Assembly (NCBI GenBank): GCA_022843385.1
Contig: JALHNT010000037.1
Coordinates: 1 to 64,000 of the forward strand
Source of the DNA: Anaerolineae bacterium
GTDB lineage: Bacteria > Chloroflexota > Anaerolineae > Aggregatilineales > Phototrophicaceae
DNA length: 64,000 nt
Direction of reading: 5' to 3'
Position numbers and translations under genes: made by a program. Numbering within the stretch: position 1 is the stretch's first letter; each line of letters starts with the position of its first letter. Positions 1-10,708 of the stretch are shown here, in pieces. The notes below the pieces were generated by a model. It saw nothing but the letters and a program-made list of their open reading frames with translations. It searched no databases and was not told the origin of the DNA.

Positions 1-74
1 TTCGGATGAAAATGCTTGCTCAGCCAGACCACGCTTATCTCTTCGTCCAGTAGATCAATGATTGGAAAGTCCAT
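1..74 (-). CDS. Transposase-like protein, N-terminal fragment truncated by window edge
   Basis: Reverse strand reads MDFPIIDLLDEEISVVWLSKHFHP..., resembling the N-terminus of zinc-ribbon IS1595/ISXO2-like transposases; only 24 codons visible. Confidence 0.4.
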   Translation of the reverse strand, partial: MDFPIIDLLDEEISVVWLSKHFHP

Positions 75-179
75 GCCCTCAGTTTACTGCATTCCACTAC
101 TTTTACCCATGAGCCAAAATGATTTGAATCAACATTGTTCATAAAGGGCTGTGCGAACGACAACGACGTAGGACTCAGT

Positions 180-674
180 TCATTCAACCATAACAGCCCA
201 TGAATATTCCACCTCACGTCCTGATAGAGTAGAGCTGGTAATGGTCATCAGATGAATACCGCTATCGAATTTGGTCGTTAGGCAGAATTCTAGGTCGACG
301 TACTCAGTCAATCTACGTTGTCGAATAAAGCCAGGGCTGTGAAGCATAGAAATACTTTCAGGATGAGCAAGATGACCATCTAACCCAAAGCGTGTTTTCT
401 GAACGATATGAATTTCTACAGCATCAGCATCATTTCCTGATTCGCGCAAAGCGTCCTGCACAATATCAGCACATACCCAGGATGAGGGGGTTATCGGTTC
501 GCCAAGCGGTGGACGAATCGAGCTGATGAAGTCCGGCAGCGGCAAGGGATTCTGATGTAAGTCCCGCGCTATTTGGGCAATTGCAGCGCTTTTTTGCGCA
601 TAGATGGCGATGGGAATCGCGAGTATCAGAGCGAGCAAGAAGCCGCGGAACCGATACGCTTTCCAGATGTTCAT
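180..674 (-). CDS. Hypothetical protein with N-terminal hydrophobic signal/TM segment
   Basis: Internal start MNIWKAYRFRGFLLALILAIPIAIYAQ within the longer 180..1355 ORF; the upstream part of that ORF is a shadow of the ABC-2 permease. Confidence 0.6.
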   Translation of the reverse strand: MNIWKAYRFRGFLLALILAIPIAIYAQKSAAIAQIARDLHQNPLPLPDFISSIRPPLGEPITPSSWVCADIVQDALRESGNDADAVEIHIVQKTRFGLDGHLAHPESISMLHSPGFIRQRRLTEYVDLEFCLTTKFDSGIHLMTITSSTLSGREVEYSWAVMVE

Positions 675-772
675 ATTACAAAAGCTCTCACCGCGCCTAA
701 CGCCGATAATGCATGTTACTCGGAAGCTGATGAACGGAGGTTGTCCAACGCCGAATAACGACCTCAAACGGG

Positions 773-1582
773 TCAGCCGCCAATGTCTCGCCGCTGGAAA
801 CCCCAGAGTCCACCCGCGACCATGACGAGCGCCACTACAACGAGCAGCGCAGCATTCCCCCATTGCAGCCCGTGCAGCATGACCCCATTGGCATCGTAGT
901 AGCGGAAGAACGAGATCACCCGCAGTTGGTCGAAGAACGATCCGCTGACCATCCCACCCAGCGTATCGAGGAAGTAGCTGCCGATCAGGAACAGGGCGGC
1001 TGCCGCCGTCACCAATGCCTTGTTGCGAAAGACCCCGCCGACCAGCGCGGTGAAGGCCAGCACCAGCAGCGCTGCGGGCAGCATATTGATCGTCGCTTGC
1101 AGCAGCAGCCCGATGTCCATATCCTGCCCGGTCGCCTGAATGCCGACCAGAATACCGATGAATGAGAGCGCGATGATGCCGGTCAGCAGCAGGGCATAGG
1201 CGGCCCATTTCTCGACGATCACCCGACCACGCGCCACTGGCAGGGTCAACACCAGGTCGAGGATACCGGCTTCTTCCTCGTTGGCGCTGATGTTGAGGCC
1301 GGCGATGATGGCATAGATGCAGACGAGAATGATGGCGAAGCCGAAGTAGCGCCAACCGAGGAAGCCGGTGGGGGTCACCTGTTGCAGCATCTCTTCGCTA
1401 GCCCCCAACGCCTGGAGCAATCCCAGGGGGAGCTGCTGCGCCAGTTCACCAAATTGCTTCAGCAGGTCGGCGTCCTGCACCAGACTGACGGTGATGAGGG
1501 CGTAAAGCGCCATGCCCGCGCCCCAGTAGAGCATGCCGCGCCAGCCCCGGCGCAGCGTTTCCATGAAGATAGTCCCTGGCAT
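773..1582 (-). CDS. ABC-2 type transporter permease
   Basis: Six hydrophobic segments and an NEEEAGILDLVLTLPVARGRVIVEKW motif typical of ABC-2 permeases. Confidence 0.8.
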   Translation of the reverse strand: MPGTIFMETLRRGWRGMLYWGAGMALYALITVSLVQDADLLKQFGELAQQLPLGLLQALGASEEMLQQVTPTGFLGWRYFGFAIILVCIYAIIAGLNISANEEEAGILDLVLTLPVARGRVIVEKWAAYALLLTGIIALSFIGILVGIQATGQDMDIGLLLQATINMLPAALLVLAFTALVGGVFRNKALVTAAAALFLIGSYFLDTLGGMVSGSFFDQLRVISFFRYYDANGVMLHGLQWGNAALLVVVALVMVAGGLWGFQRRDIGG

Positions 1583-1707
1583 GATTACATCCCCCTGTCA
1601 GCAGTGTGTGGCTGCACCTAAAGCGCTGCCTGTCAGCCACATGACCGGCGAACCGGAATGGAGTGAGGCGAAGGACAACAACCATTCGCCCCACTGCTGA
1701 TGTTCGT

Positions 1708-3519
1708 TTACTTCAGTTCCAGCGAATGACTCGCGATCAGGCGCGTCGCCATGCTGATGAAATCGGCCAGCGGCATCGCCCCCAGGTCTTCATCGGTGCG
1801 GAGGCGGACGCTGACGGCCCCGGCTTCGATGTCTTTGTCGCCCACCACCAGCATGTAGGGGATGAGCTTCTCGCGATTCTCACGAATCTTGCCACCGATG
1901 CGCGACTTGCCCTTATCGATCTCGACCCGCATGCCCAGCGCCCGCAGTTGGCCCGCCACCTGGTCAGCATAATCGAAGTGCCGGTCAGCCACCGGGATCA
2001 GCACGACCTGCACCGGTGCCAACCAGACCGGGAAGGCCCCGGCGAAGTGTTCGATCAGGATGCCGGTAAAGCGCTCCATGCTGCCGAAGGGGGCGCGGTG
2101 GATCATCACCGGGCGCTGGCGATCATTCTCCGCCGAGACATATTCCAGTTCAAAGCGTGATGGCAGGTTATAATCGACCTGCACCGTCCCCAACTGCCAT
2201 TCGCGCTTCAGCACATCGCGCACCAGGAAGTCGAGCTTCGGGCCATAGAAGGCGGCCTCGCCGGCTTCGACATGATAATTCAGCTTCAGCTCTTCACAGG
2301 CCTGGATGATGGCCGCCGTCGCGGCTTCCCACAGATCATCATCGCCGACATACTTATCGCTCTCCGGGTCGCGCGTGCCGACGCGGGCGCGGAAGTCCGT
2401 CAACCCCAGCGAGGTGAAGATGTTCTGGATCAGGCTGACGACCTTCTTGAACTCCTCCAGAATCTGATCCGGCGTGACGAAGAGGTGAGCATCATCCACC
2501 GTGAAGCCGCGCACCCGCGTCAAGCCGTTGAGTTCGCCGGATTGTTCGTAGCGGTAGACCGTGCCGAACTCAGCCAGCCGCAGCGGCAGATCACGATAGG
2601 AGCGCAGTTCGCTCTTGTAGATCATGATGTGATGCGGGCAGTTCATCGGCCGCAGCAGATACTTTTCCTCATCGACTTCAATCGGCGTATACTGGCTGTC
2701 CTTGTAATACGGATAGTGACCGGACGTTTCGTAGAGCTTGATGTTGCCGATGTGCGGCGTCACCACCGGCAGATAGCCGTTGTCGATCTGCGTCTGCCGC
2801 AACCAGCGTTCCAGCGTATCGCGCAGCACAGCGCCGTTGGGTTTCCACAGCGGCAGACCCTTGCCGACCAGCGGGCTGATGATGAACAGCCCCAGCTTCT
2901 CGCCCAGCACGCGGTGATCGCGCCGCTTGGCCTCTTCCAGCAGGTCGAGATATTCCTTCAGTTGCTCCGGCGTCTCGAAAGCCGTGCCATAGATGCGCGT
3001 CAGTTGTTCGCGGTTCTCATCGCCGCGCCAGTATGCGCCCGCCGGTGGCTTGAAGGTGATGCTGATGGCCTCCGGGTTGATCTCGCTGGTATTGGCGACA
3101 TGCGGCCCGCGGCACAGATCCGTGAACGTATCCTGCGTGTAGAACGTGATTTTGCTGGCGGGGGCGGCAATCGGGTTGCCGTTCTCGTCCTCGCGCCCGT
3201 TGACCAGATCATTTATCAGTTCGACCTTATACGGCTGATCCTTGAAGAAGGCCAGCGCTTCATCCGGCGAGACTTCGCGCATCGAGAAGGCATGTTTGCC
3301 GCGCAGGATGGCCTTCATGCGGTTCTCGACCCACTTCAGATCGTCTTCACCGATGGGGCGCGGCAGCTTAAAATCGTAGTAGAAGCCATCCTCAATCGGC
3401 GGGCCGATGGCGATCTGGGCTTCGGGGAAGCGTTCGAGCATGGCCTCGGCCATCACATGCGCCGTTGAGTGGCGGATGCGGAACAGGTGGCTGTTCAGAT
3501 AATCCTGCTTGCTGGACAT
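1708..3519 (-). CDS. thrS: Threonine--tRNA ligase (no N-terminal TGS domain)
   Basis: RHSTAHVMAEAM editing motif, DLCRGPHV, RPMNCPHHIMIYKS, anticodon-binding C-terminus; the protein begins at the editing domain. Confidence 0.96.
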   Translation of the reverse strand: MSSKQDYLNSHLFRIRHSTAHVMAEAMLERFPEAQIAIGPPIEDGFYYDFKLPRPIGEDDLKWVENRMKAILRGKHAFSMREVSPDEALAFFKDQPYKVELINDLVNGREDENGNPIAAPASKITFYTQDTFTDLCRGPHVANTSEINPEAISITFKPPAGAYWRGDENREQLTRIYGTAFETPEQLKEYLDLLEEAKRRDHRVLGEKLGLFIISPLVGKGLPLWKPNGAVLRDTLERWLRQTQIDNGYLPVVTPHIGNIKLYETSGHYPYYKDSQYTPIEVDEEKYLLRPMNCPHHIMIYKSELRSYRDLPLRLAEFGTVYRYEQSGELNGLTRVRGFTVDDAHLFVTPDQILEEFKKVVSLIQNIFTSLGLTDFRARVGTRDPESDKYVGDDDLWEAATAAIIQACEELKLNYHVEAGEAAFYGPKLDFLVRDVLKREWQLGTVQVDYNLPSRFELEYVSAENDRQRPVMIHRAPFGSMERFTGILIEHFAGAFPVWLAPVQVVLIPVADRHFDYADQVAGQLRALGMRVEIDKGKSRIGGKIRENREKLIPYMLVVGDKDIEAGAVSVRLRTDEDLGAMPLADFISMATRLIASHSLELK

Positions 3520-3622
3520 GAGTAAACTCCAAGTTCAAAGTGCTGAGTTCAAAGTACAACGTGTCTGATAGCCGGTGGACACCGGATGGCTGAAAGTTAA
3601 GCGCTGTCGGCGGCAAACAAAA

Positions 3623-3646
3623 ACGCCAGGGTGGTTGCCCCGGCGT
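3623..3646 (-). terminator. Rho-independent terminator (minus strand), downstream of the 3683..4093 gene
   Basis: Reverse strand ACGCCGGGG-CAACCA-CCCTGGCGT followed by TTTTGTTT. Confidence 0.7.
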
Positions 3647-3682
3647 ATTATAGACGTGTTCGATGGGATTGGCAGGTAGCTT

Positions 3683-4093
3683 TTACCGGTCCATCACCAG
3701 GACTTCCGTCAACACAACCGCAGCGACCTCGGTAGTGGCGCGTTTGCCAGTGCCAGTAGTTCGAGTTGGCTCATCATCCGAGTCATTGACCAGCGTGAAG
3801 ACGCTCTCAAACACATCCTGAGCGATGAGGTTGTCGACCGTATCTTCAATCGTGTCGCGTTCCAGATTCTCGACGACCACATGCGGCGTGTCGAGCGTGG
3901 CATACTTCACCGGCACATTATCGGGGAGCTGCTTGCACACAGCATAACTGAGCTGCATCTGACGCTGGAGGAAGGGTATCGTGATGAAGGGGGCAGTATA
4001 GATCTGGCCGTTCTCCATTTCGACGATCACATCACAGGCGTCGTCGGCCTCGCGATTCGGCTCGATCCAGATATTCTTGGGCATGTCGATCAT
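3683..4093 (-). CDS. Conserved hypothetical protein
   Basis: 136-aa ORF with an upstream gap and a downstream terminator; no recognised domain. Confidence 0.65.
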   Translation of the reverse strand: MIDMPKNIWIEPNREADDACDVIVEMENGQIYTAPFITIPFLQRQMQLSYAVCKQLPDNVPVKYATLDTPHVVVENLERDTIEDTVDNLIAQDVFESVFTLVNDSDDEPTRTTGTGKRATTEVAAVVLTEVLVMDR

Positions 4094-4317
4094 AATCTAT
4101 TGTCACCTGACTAAAAAGCCATCCAGCAGGCAAGAAGTCATTTTTTCTGAGGCAAATGTAATAGTCTGTGTCACTCGCAAGTCAGCATATGACAATTTGA
4201 GTCCGTTTGTCAAGCGGATTAACCCGTCGCTAAGAGTCACCGCCGTCTGGGGGCAGGCACGGCAGAAACGGGTGCCGGAACGGGAACTTTTAACGCCTAT
4301 CGCGGTGGCATCTCTGT

Positions 4318-4346
4318 TTGACAGAGTAGGCCAAAAGGGGTATTCT
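4318..4346 (+). promoter_or_regulatory. Sigma70-type promoter (TTGACA-17-TATTCT) upstream of the LacI gene
   Basis: TTGACA at 4318-4323, TATTCT at 4341-4346, 17 bp spacer. Confidence 0.65.
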
Positions 4347-4352
4347 CAAAAG

Positions 4353-4376
4353 GTAATCGTTTACGTAATCGTTTAC
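4353..4376. promoter_or_regulatory. Tandem LacI-family operators (2 x GTAATCGTTTAC)
   Basis: Perfect 12-bp direct duplication with near-palindromic half sites, just downstream of the -10. Confidence 0.65.
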
Positions 4377-4499
4377 AAAGAATGATGTTATTGAGCAAGG
4401 TGCATTCATGACCCCTGTGGCACAGCCCACTCTGCTGTCCTTCCCTGTTCATGGTGACTTCAATCATTTCTCCAATGTCCGGATGGTCGCGAAATCGCT

Positions 4500-5507
4500 A
4501 TGACGACGATCAAGCAGGTGGCTGAACATGCCGGTGTCTCCGTTGCGACAGTGTCACGCGTCATCAACAAGACCGGATTCGTCAGTCCCGATCTGGAGGA
4601 ACGTGTGGTTGAGGCCATGCGATTGCTCAATTACCAGCCGAGCGCACTGGCGCGTGGGCTGCGCGCCCAGCGAACCCAGACCATCGGCGTCCTCATTCCT
4701 CAGTTAGATCAACCCTTCTTCAGCGCCCTGACCTATGCCATCGAGCAGTTTATGTTCACCCAGGATTATCGGACGCTGATATGCAGCGCAGAAGAAATCC
4801 CGGAAAAAGAAACCAGTTACGTTGATATGCTGCTGCGGCAACGCATTGATGGTGCCATGATCGTGCCAATGGGACACAGCGGCGAGAACGTACAGCGCCT
4901 GCTGGAACGACAGGTGCCGGTTGTCATGCTGGATCGTGACCTGCCTGGACTGGACGGCGTGCATCGGGTGCTGGTCAACAATGAGAGCGGTGCCTATGAA
5001 GCCGTGCGCTACCTGATCAGCCAGGGGCATCGCCGCATCGGCCTGGTCGGATCACCGGAATACAGCGAGCCGGTCAACCACAGGTTTCGTGGGGCCAGGC
5101 GCGCCTTAGCCGATGCCGGAATTGAGATTGATCAGCGTCTGATTATCAATGGCGATCTGAAGCAGTTTGAAATGGGCTCGGTCGCTGGACGCAAACTGCT
5201 GCGGCTGGAAAAACCGCCGACGGCTATCTTTGCCCTGACGGATGTGATGGCCGTTGGGGTCATCCATGCTGCACTTCAACTGGGTCTCAAGCTGCCACAG
5301 GATTGTTCGGTGATCGGCTTCGATAACATCCCGCTGGCATCGTATATCACGCCAGAATTGACCACCGTCGCCCAGCCGATTTATGAGTTGGGTGAAACCG
5401 CCAGCCGTCTGCTGCTGGATGCCATGCGCGAGACAACCCCTACCCAGCGGGTGTACATGGATACCCGGCTGGTTCTCCGCCAGTCGGTGACCTCGATAAA
5501 GCCTTAG
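4500..5507 (+). CDS. LacI family transcriptional regulator
   Basis: N-terminal TTIKQVAEHAGVSVATVSRVINKTGFVSPDLEERV helix-turn-helix plus periplasmic-binding-like domain. Confidence 0.95.
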   Translation: MTTIKQVAEHAGVSVATVSRVINKTGFVSPDLEERVVEAMRLLNYQPSALARGLRAQRTQTIGVLIPQLDQPFFSALTYAIEQFMFTQDYRTLICSAEEIPEKETSYVDMLLRQRIDGAMIVPMGHSGENVQRLLERQVPVVMLDRDLPGLDGVHRVLVNNESGAYEAVRYLISQGHRRIGLVGSPEYSEPVNHRFRGARRALADAGIEIDQRLIINGDLKQFEMGSVAGRKLLRLEKPPTAIFALTDVMAVGVIHAALQLGLKLPQDCSVIGFDNIPLASYITPELTTVAQPIYELGETASRLLLDAMRETTPTQRVYMDTRLVLRQSVTSIKP

Positions 5508-5667
5508 ACCCTGTTATGCACTTTTTAGCCCTCATCCCCCTGCTCCTTCTCCCGCTGGGCGAAGAGGAGATGTGGTGAATGTGGTGCTTTTAAGCCCCCG
5601 CCCCGTGGTCGAGGACGGCGTAGGGGGCTGGGGGCAATACAAGACCGAAGTTCATAACACGCTCTAG
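5505..5667 (+). repeat. MITE-like palindromic repeat, family 1 copy A
   Basis: Terminal inverted repeats TAGACCCTGTTATGCAC ... GTTCATAACACGCTCTA; related to 7487-7652 and 60322-60473. Its first bases form the LacI gene stop codon. Confidence 0.75.
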
Positions 5668-5751
5668 TCTATTCCAGAGTCTTAACTACCGTAGCATAAC
5701 CCGTCCACAAAAGCCTGAGAATTTCAAATAGTGAAACGTCACTTGAGAGAA

Positions 5752-5789
5752 TGTAATCGTTTGCAGGATTATGCAAGTCTCGGTATAAT
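5752..5789 (+). promoter_or_regulatory. SBP operon promoter with overlapping LacI operator
   Basis: TGTAATCGTTTGCA (5752-5765) overlaps -35 TTGCAG (5761-5766), 17 bp spacer, -10 TATAAT (5784-5789); same core as the sites at 4353-4376. Confidence 0.7.
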
Positions 5790-5929
5790 GAGCATCTGAT
5801 GCAGGTGTGAGCATTTGCTCAATCCTGTTATATCAGCATAAATAGTTCTATCGCGAGGAGGTGAGCGTCATTCACAATTGTCGTCCCTTCGCCTTTCGCA
5901 CTTCTTTCAAATAGTCTGTGGAGGAAATC

Positions 5930-7363
5930 ATGAAGAAGTTTGCTCTGTTGTTGTCTGTCCTCGCCGTTCTAACCATCGGCTTCAGCGCGGTCAGCGCGCA
6001 GGACACCGCCTGGTGGACTGAAGCTGGTAAGCCGTATGCGGGCGTCGTCCTGCGCGGCGTTTCGGAAAGCACCCCGCCCTCGAACTATGTGAAAGATGTC
6101 CTGGCTCCGGCGTTCGAAGCCGCCACGGGCATCAAGGTCGAACTCGAAACCACCTCGTGGGATCAGATGTACGACAAAGCCATCAAGGACATGGAAGCCG
6201 GCACCGGCCTCTATGACTTCGTCTATATTGAACAGGACATCATCTACAGCTATCTGGCACGTGACTTCCTGGTCAATATGACTCAGGGGCTGGCCGACAA
6301 TCCGCAGCTCGTCGCCCCTGGCTTCAGCGTCGATAACTTCACCAGCTTCATCGACAACTTCAAGAATGCCGATGGCGATGTCTTCGGCGTCCCGATGGAA
6401 GCCTTCATCAAGGTTTACCTGTATCGCCTCGACCTGTTCAATAACCCGGACATCCAGGCCGCCTTCAAGGAACAATACGGTTACGACCTGGCCCCGGCGA
6501 CCACCCACGAACAGTACACCCAGATCGCCGAATTCTTCACCGCTTACGGCGAAGCCAATGACATGGAACTGTGGGGCAGCACGGTGCAGGCCGCCAGCGG
6601 TCACCCGTCGTCCTTCTATGAATTCTTTGAATCAGTGGCCCCGACCTTCGGCGTCTACAACTGGGGCATCAGCATGGATAACTGGAAAGCCACCAGCGCC
6701 AATGGCGGCGCGATGGACAGCGATGCCGCCAAAGCTGCGCTCTCCTGGTGGTTGAACCTGCTGCAATTCGCCCCGCCGGAAGCCACCAGCAGCACCTGGG
6801 ACGAAGTGGCTGCCAGCTTCGCCGCCGGTCGCGCGGCTCAGGGTCTGGTGTATGGCGAGAACGCTGCCTGGATCGCCACCAATGCTGAACGCTCGAATGT
6901 CGTCGGCAACGTCGGCGTGGCGCTGCCGCCGCTGGCTGAAGGTGTCCTGGATCAGGCCGCTGCTGACGAAGGCTACATCGGCTACTATGATGGTGGCGCG
7001 TTCGGTATTCCGATCACCTCCAAGAATCAGGAAGCCGCCATGCTGTGGCTGCAATATGTGGGTCTGCCCGAAATTCAGGCCGACTGGGCCGTGGCTGCCT
7101 CCCGCGTGACGCACAATGCGACCTTCTCCGATCCCAAGATTGTGGAAGCCAACACACTGGTCGATAACTATTACGCCAAGATGGAAGAGTGGGGCCCCTG
7201 GTTCGGTGGCGCGCCGGCCTTCCCCTTCCACGCTCAGGTGCGTGAAGTGATCGCTCCGTTCATCTATCGTGCCATCGCTGGCGAAATCACCGCCGCCGAA
7301 GCGCTCGATCAGGCCGCCGTCGCGGTTGATGCTGAACTGGTCAACCTCGGCTACGGGCAGTAA
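5930..7363 (+). CDS. Extracellular solute-binding protein, sugar/polyol ABC transporter
   Basis: [24 protein letters not shown] signal peptide; family-1-like SBP; two permeases follow. Confidence 0.92.
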   Translation: MKKFALLLSVLAVLTIGFSAVSAQDTAWWTEAGKPYAGVVLRGVSESTPPSNYVKDVLAPAFEAATGIKVELETTSWDQMYDKAIKDMEAGTGLYDFVYIEQDIIYSYLARDFLVNMTQGLADNPQLVAPGFSVDNFTSFIDNFKNADGDVFGVPMEAFIKVYLYRLDLFNNPDIQAAFKEQYGYDLAPATTHEQYTQIAEFFTAYGEANDMELWGSTVQAASGHPSSFYEFFESVAPTFGVYNWGISMDNWKATSANGGAMDSDAAKAALSWWLNLLQFAPPEATSSTWDEVAASFAAGRAAQGLVYGENAAWIATNAERSNVVGNVGVALPPLAEGVLDQAAADEGYIGYYDGGAFGIPITSKNQEAAMLWLQYVGLPEIQADWAVAASRVTHNATFSDPKIVEANTLVDNYYAKMEEWGPWFGGAPAFPFHAQVREVIAPFIYRAIAGEITAAEALDQAAVAVDAELVNLGYGQ

Positions 7364-7486
7364 CGAATCGACTGCGTTACACTGTTGCCGTAACGACTTT
7401 GCTGGGGTGCACTCGTTTGCGCCCCTGCAAATGACGCCGACGATGAGAACAAACGGCTTTTGATGCCACATCATATTGGTCGCCTC

Positions 7487-7652
7487 AAGAGCCTGTTATG
7501 CACGTTTTTGCCCTCATCCCCCCACCTCTTCTCCCAGTGGGAGAAGGGGAGATGTTGTGAACGTAGTGCTTTTGAGCCCCTCACCCCGTGGGAGAGGGCT
7601 GCGTAGCGTGGGGTAAGGGCAAGACGAGAGCGAAGTGCATAACACCTTCTAG
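7487..7652 (+). repeat. MITE-like palindromic repeat, family 1 copy B
   Basis: GAGCCTGTTATGCAC...AAGTGCATAACACCTTCTAG, with CTTCTCCCAGTGGGAGAAG hairpin. Confidence 0.78.
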
Positions 7653-7736
7653 CGGTCATCGTCACCAGGCGGCAGGTCGCTACCATCCACATCACGCCCC
7701 GGTTGCGCGCCGGTAAAACAGGGTCAGGGGGATCGT

Positions 7737-8614
7737 GTGCGCGATAAACGAATCGGTTGGCTACTCCTCGCGCCAACACTCATCATTCTCTTTATGGTCG
7801 GCGTTGTGCCATTCATCTATGTCCTGTGGGTCGGCTTCCACGACTGGAATGTGTTCTCGGCGGAAGCGGGCATGGTCTACGCCGGGGCGAACAATTACCG
7901 CCGGCTGGTATTTGACCAGGACTTTCTGGATGCGGTCTGGCGCACCGCCCGTTTCGCCGTGTTCGCTGTCGGCAGCGAGATCGTGCTGGGCTATCTGCTG
8001 GCACAGCTCCTCACCCGTGACTTCCCCGGCAAGACGCTCTTCCGCATCGTCCACACCCTGCCGCTGATGATCGCCCCGATTGTGGTGGGCGCGGTCTGGC
8101 GGCTGCTGACCATCCCCGGTCTGGGGCCGGTGCCGTTCTTTCTTGATCGCTGGTTCGACATCGATTACCGCATCGGACAATTCGCTGATCAGGCTTTCCT
8201 GACGGTGGTACTGATGGACATCTGGCACTGGACGCCCTTCGTCACGCTGACGATGCTGGCCGGTCTGACCTCGCTGCCCAAAGAGCCGCTGGAAAGCGCG
8301 ATGGTCGATGGCGCCAATCGTTTTCAGGTGTTCTGGTATGTCACGCTGCCGCTGCTGCGTCCGGTGATTCTGACGACCGTGTTCATTCGCATCATGGACG
8401 CCCTGCGTACCGTCGATGAGGTGTGGATGCTCACCGGCGGCGGCCCCGGCACGGCGACGCGCTTCGTCGGCATTCATATCTGGCGCATCGTCTTCCCCAA
8501 AACCGATTATGGCTACGGCTCGGCCATGTCGATCCTGACGCTGTATTTCACCATCGTCGTCTGCTGGCTGCTGTACGTATCGATCATGCAAAAACGCGAA
8601 AGACGCCCGGCACC

Positions 8615-8618
<4 letters not shown>
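7737..8618 (+). CDS. Sugar ABC transporter permease
   Basis: MalF-like permease with EAA motif ([27 protein letters not shown]). Confidence 0.92.
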
Positions 8619-9457
<839 letters not shown>

Positions 9458-9460
9458 GCG

Positions 9461-10006
9461 ATGAATGAACTGCTGGTGATGGCGGTCTCGGTGATCGTCA
9501 GCGGTCTGGTGGCTTATGCGGTGGCGCAGGCGCAAACCCGGCGCGAGGCGAGCAGCCAGTTGGACAGCGAACTGCGCGAGGCGCGGCTGAACGCCTACCC
9601 CTGGCTGTGGAAGATGACCGAGCTGCTGCCGCTCTGGCCGCCAGACGAGGTGCGCTACGAACAGTTGGTTGACCTGAGCTACCGGATGCGGAACTGGTAT
9701 TTCAACCAGGGTGGGATTTATCTCTCGCGTCCGGCACAGTTCGCCTATCTGCGGGCACAGCAGGCTATCGGCGCGGCGCTGGTCGGCCAGAAAATCTGGG
9801 GCAGCGAGACGCTGAATGGCAAGACTGTCGGCGTCTATCGTGACCCGGCGACGGTGCCGCAGGCCACGCTCAAAGCCGTCATCAGCGTTCAGGATTATCA
9901 GGCTATTCGTCAGGGGTTAAGCGATCTGCGGTATCACCTGACCCAGGATTTGCTGGGGCGGCGTGCGCCGGCGGCTGAAATCGCCGACCCGTCCAGCACG
10001 AGCTAG
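9461..10006 (+). CDS. Hypothetical membrane-anchored protein
   Basis: N-terminal TM segment; 3 bp after the permease gene on the same strand. Confidence 0.65.
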   Translation: MNELLVMAVSVIVSGLVAYAVAQAQTRREASSQLDSELREARLNAYPWLWKMTELLPLWPPDEVRYEQLVDLSYRMRNWYFNQGGIYLSRPAQFAYLRAQQAIGAALVGQKIWGSETLNGKTVGVYRDPATVPQATLKAVISVQDYQAIRQGLSDLRYHLTQDLLGRRAPAAEIADPSSTS

Positions 10007-10016
10007 GGGAATTGCA

Positions 10017-10060
10017 AGTTGTTAGTTCCTAGTTGTGAGTTCCTGGTTGTGAGTTTTTAG
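10017..10060. repeat. 7-bp period degenerate array (AGTTGTT AGTTCCT AGTTGTG AGTTCCT GGTTGTG AGTTTTT)
   Basis: Read directly; consecutive heptads beginning with (A/G)GTT. Confidence 0.75.
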
Positions 10061-10194
10061 GGAGCTGTTCAGGAAAAACGAATTCGACCGAAGGGATGAA
10101 AATAGGCTGCGGACGATGCCGCTGGGGGCTGAAGCCGCCCAGCTAGGGGAATACGGTAAGCGCACTAAAGGCGCTGAAGAAGGCAGTCCGGGAT

Positions 10195-10311
10195 GCTAGT
10201 GCAGCAAGGCCTAAATGACCCCATTGTTTGCCCTCACCCCCAACCCTTCTCCCACAGGGCGAGGGGAGAAAGCAACTTTGGGTGCAATTGAGTCTCGATG
10301 TACCAGCCCCT
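10195..10311 (+). repeat. Palindromic repeat family 2, copy 1
   Basis: CAAGGCCTAAATGACCCCATTGTTTGCCCTCACCCCCAACCCTTCTCCCACAGGGCGAGGGGAGAAAGCAACTTTGGGTGCA matches 33178-33295. Confidence 0.75.
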
Positions 10312-10379
10312 TCAGTGGGCTTTGCATCTCCTGGTAGCAGAGAGGTTATGCAGTTTAAGAATTAAATCAGATAATGTTC

Positions 10380-10442
10380 GGACGTGCCGTTGCACGTCCC
10401 TACACCAACCGGTTCGTTTGTAGAGACACCCAACGGGGTGTC
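10380..10442. repeat. Two adjacent hairpins
   Basis: GGACGTGC-CGTT-GCACGTCC (10380-10399) and GACACCC-AACG-GGGTGTC (10425-10442). Confidence 0.7.
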
Positions 10443-10653
10443 CGGGTAAATCGTTATCTGGATATTTTCTTAACCTGCATAACCCCTCTGCGGCGGACAC
10501 CGGGTTGCGAGGCCTATTTTCAGAGGAATGGCCTAAAATGTCGTTTTGGCATGTCCAAGTATTCCCGGCGGGTCTGAACCGACTCAAGTCGGCTTCCCGT
10601 CGCAACCGGTCATAACAAACGCGAGCAATCGTAAGCAGACCGGACTTGTACTA

Positions 10654-10680
10654 AGAACTAACAACTAGAAACTAGAAACG
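10654..10680. repeat. 7-bp period degenerate array (ACTAAGA ACTAACA ACTAGAA ACTAGAA ACG), inverted relative to 10017-10060
   Basis: Read directly. Confidence 0.72.
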
Positions 10681-10708
10681 ATATCTGGTTAGCGGAAAGG
10701 CATCACCG

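Noticed and set aside
180-1355. 391-aa minus ORF as a single protein
   Set aside because: Its first half overlaps the ABC-2 permease in another frame; only the C-terminal part from MNIWKAYRF looks like a gene.
2272-3468. 398-aa plus-strand ORF antisense to thrS
   Set aside because: Shadow ORF from GC-rich codon bias; the thrS frame is unambiguous and the antisense translation is rich in R/Q/H with no family features.
3520-3682. T-box riboswitch upstream of thrS
   Set aside because: Only ~160 bp available and no T-box consensus (TGGTACCGCG-like) seen; the hairpin there is better explained as the terminator of the upstream minus-strand gene.
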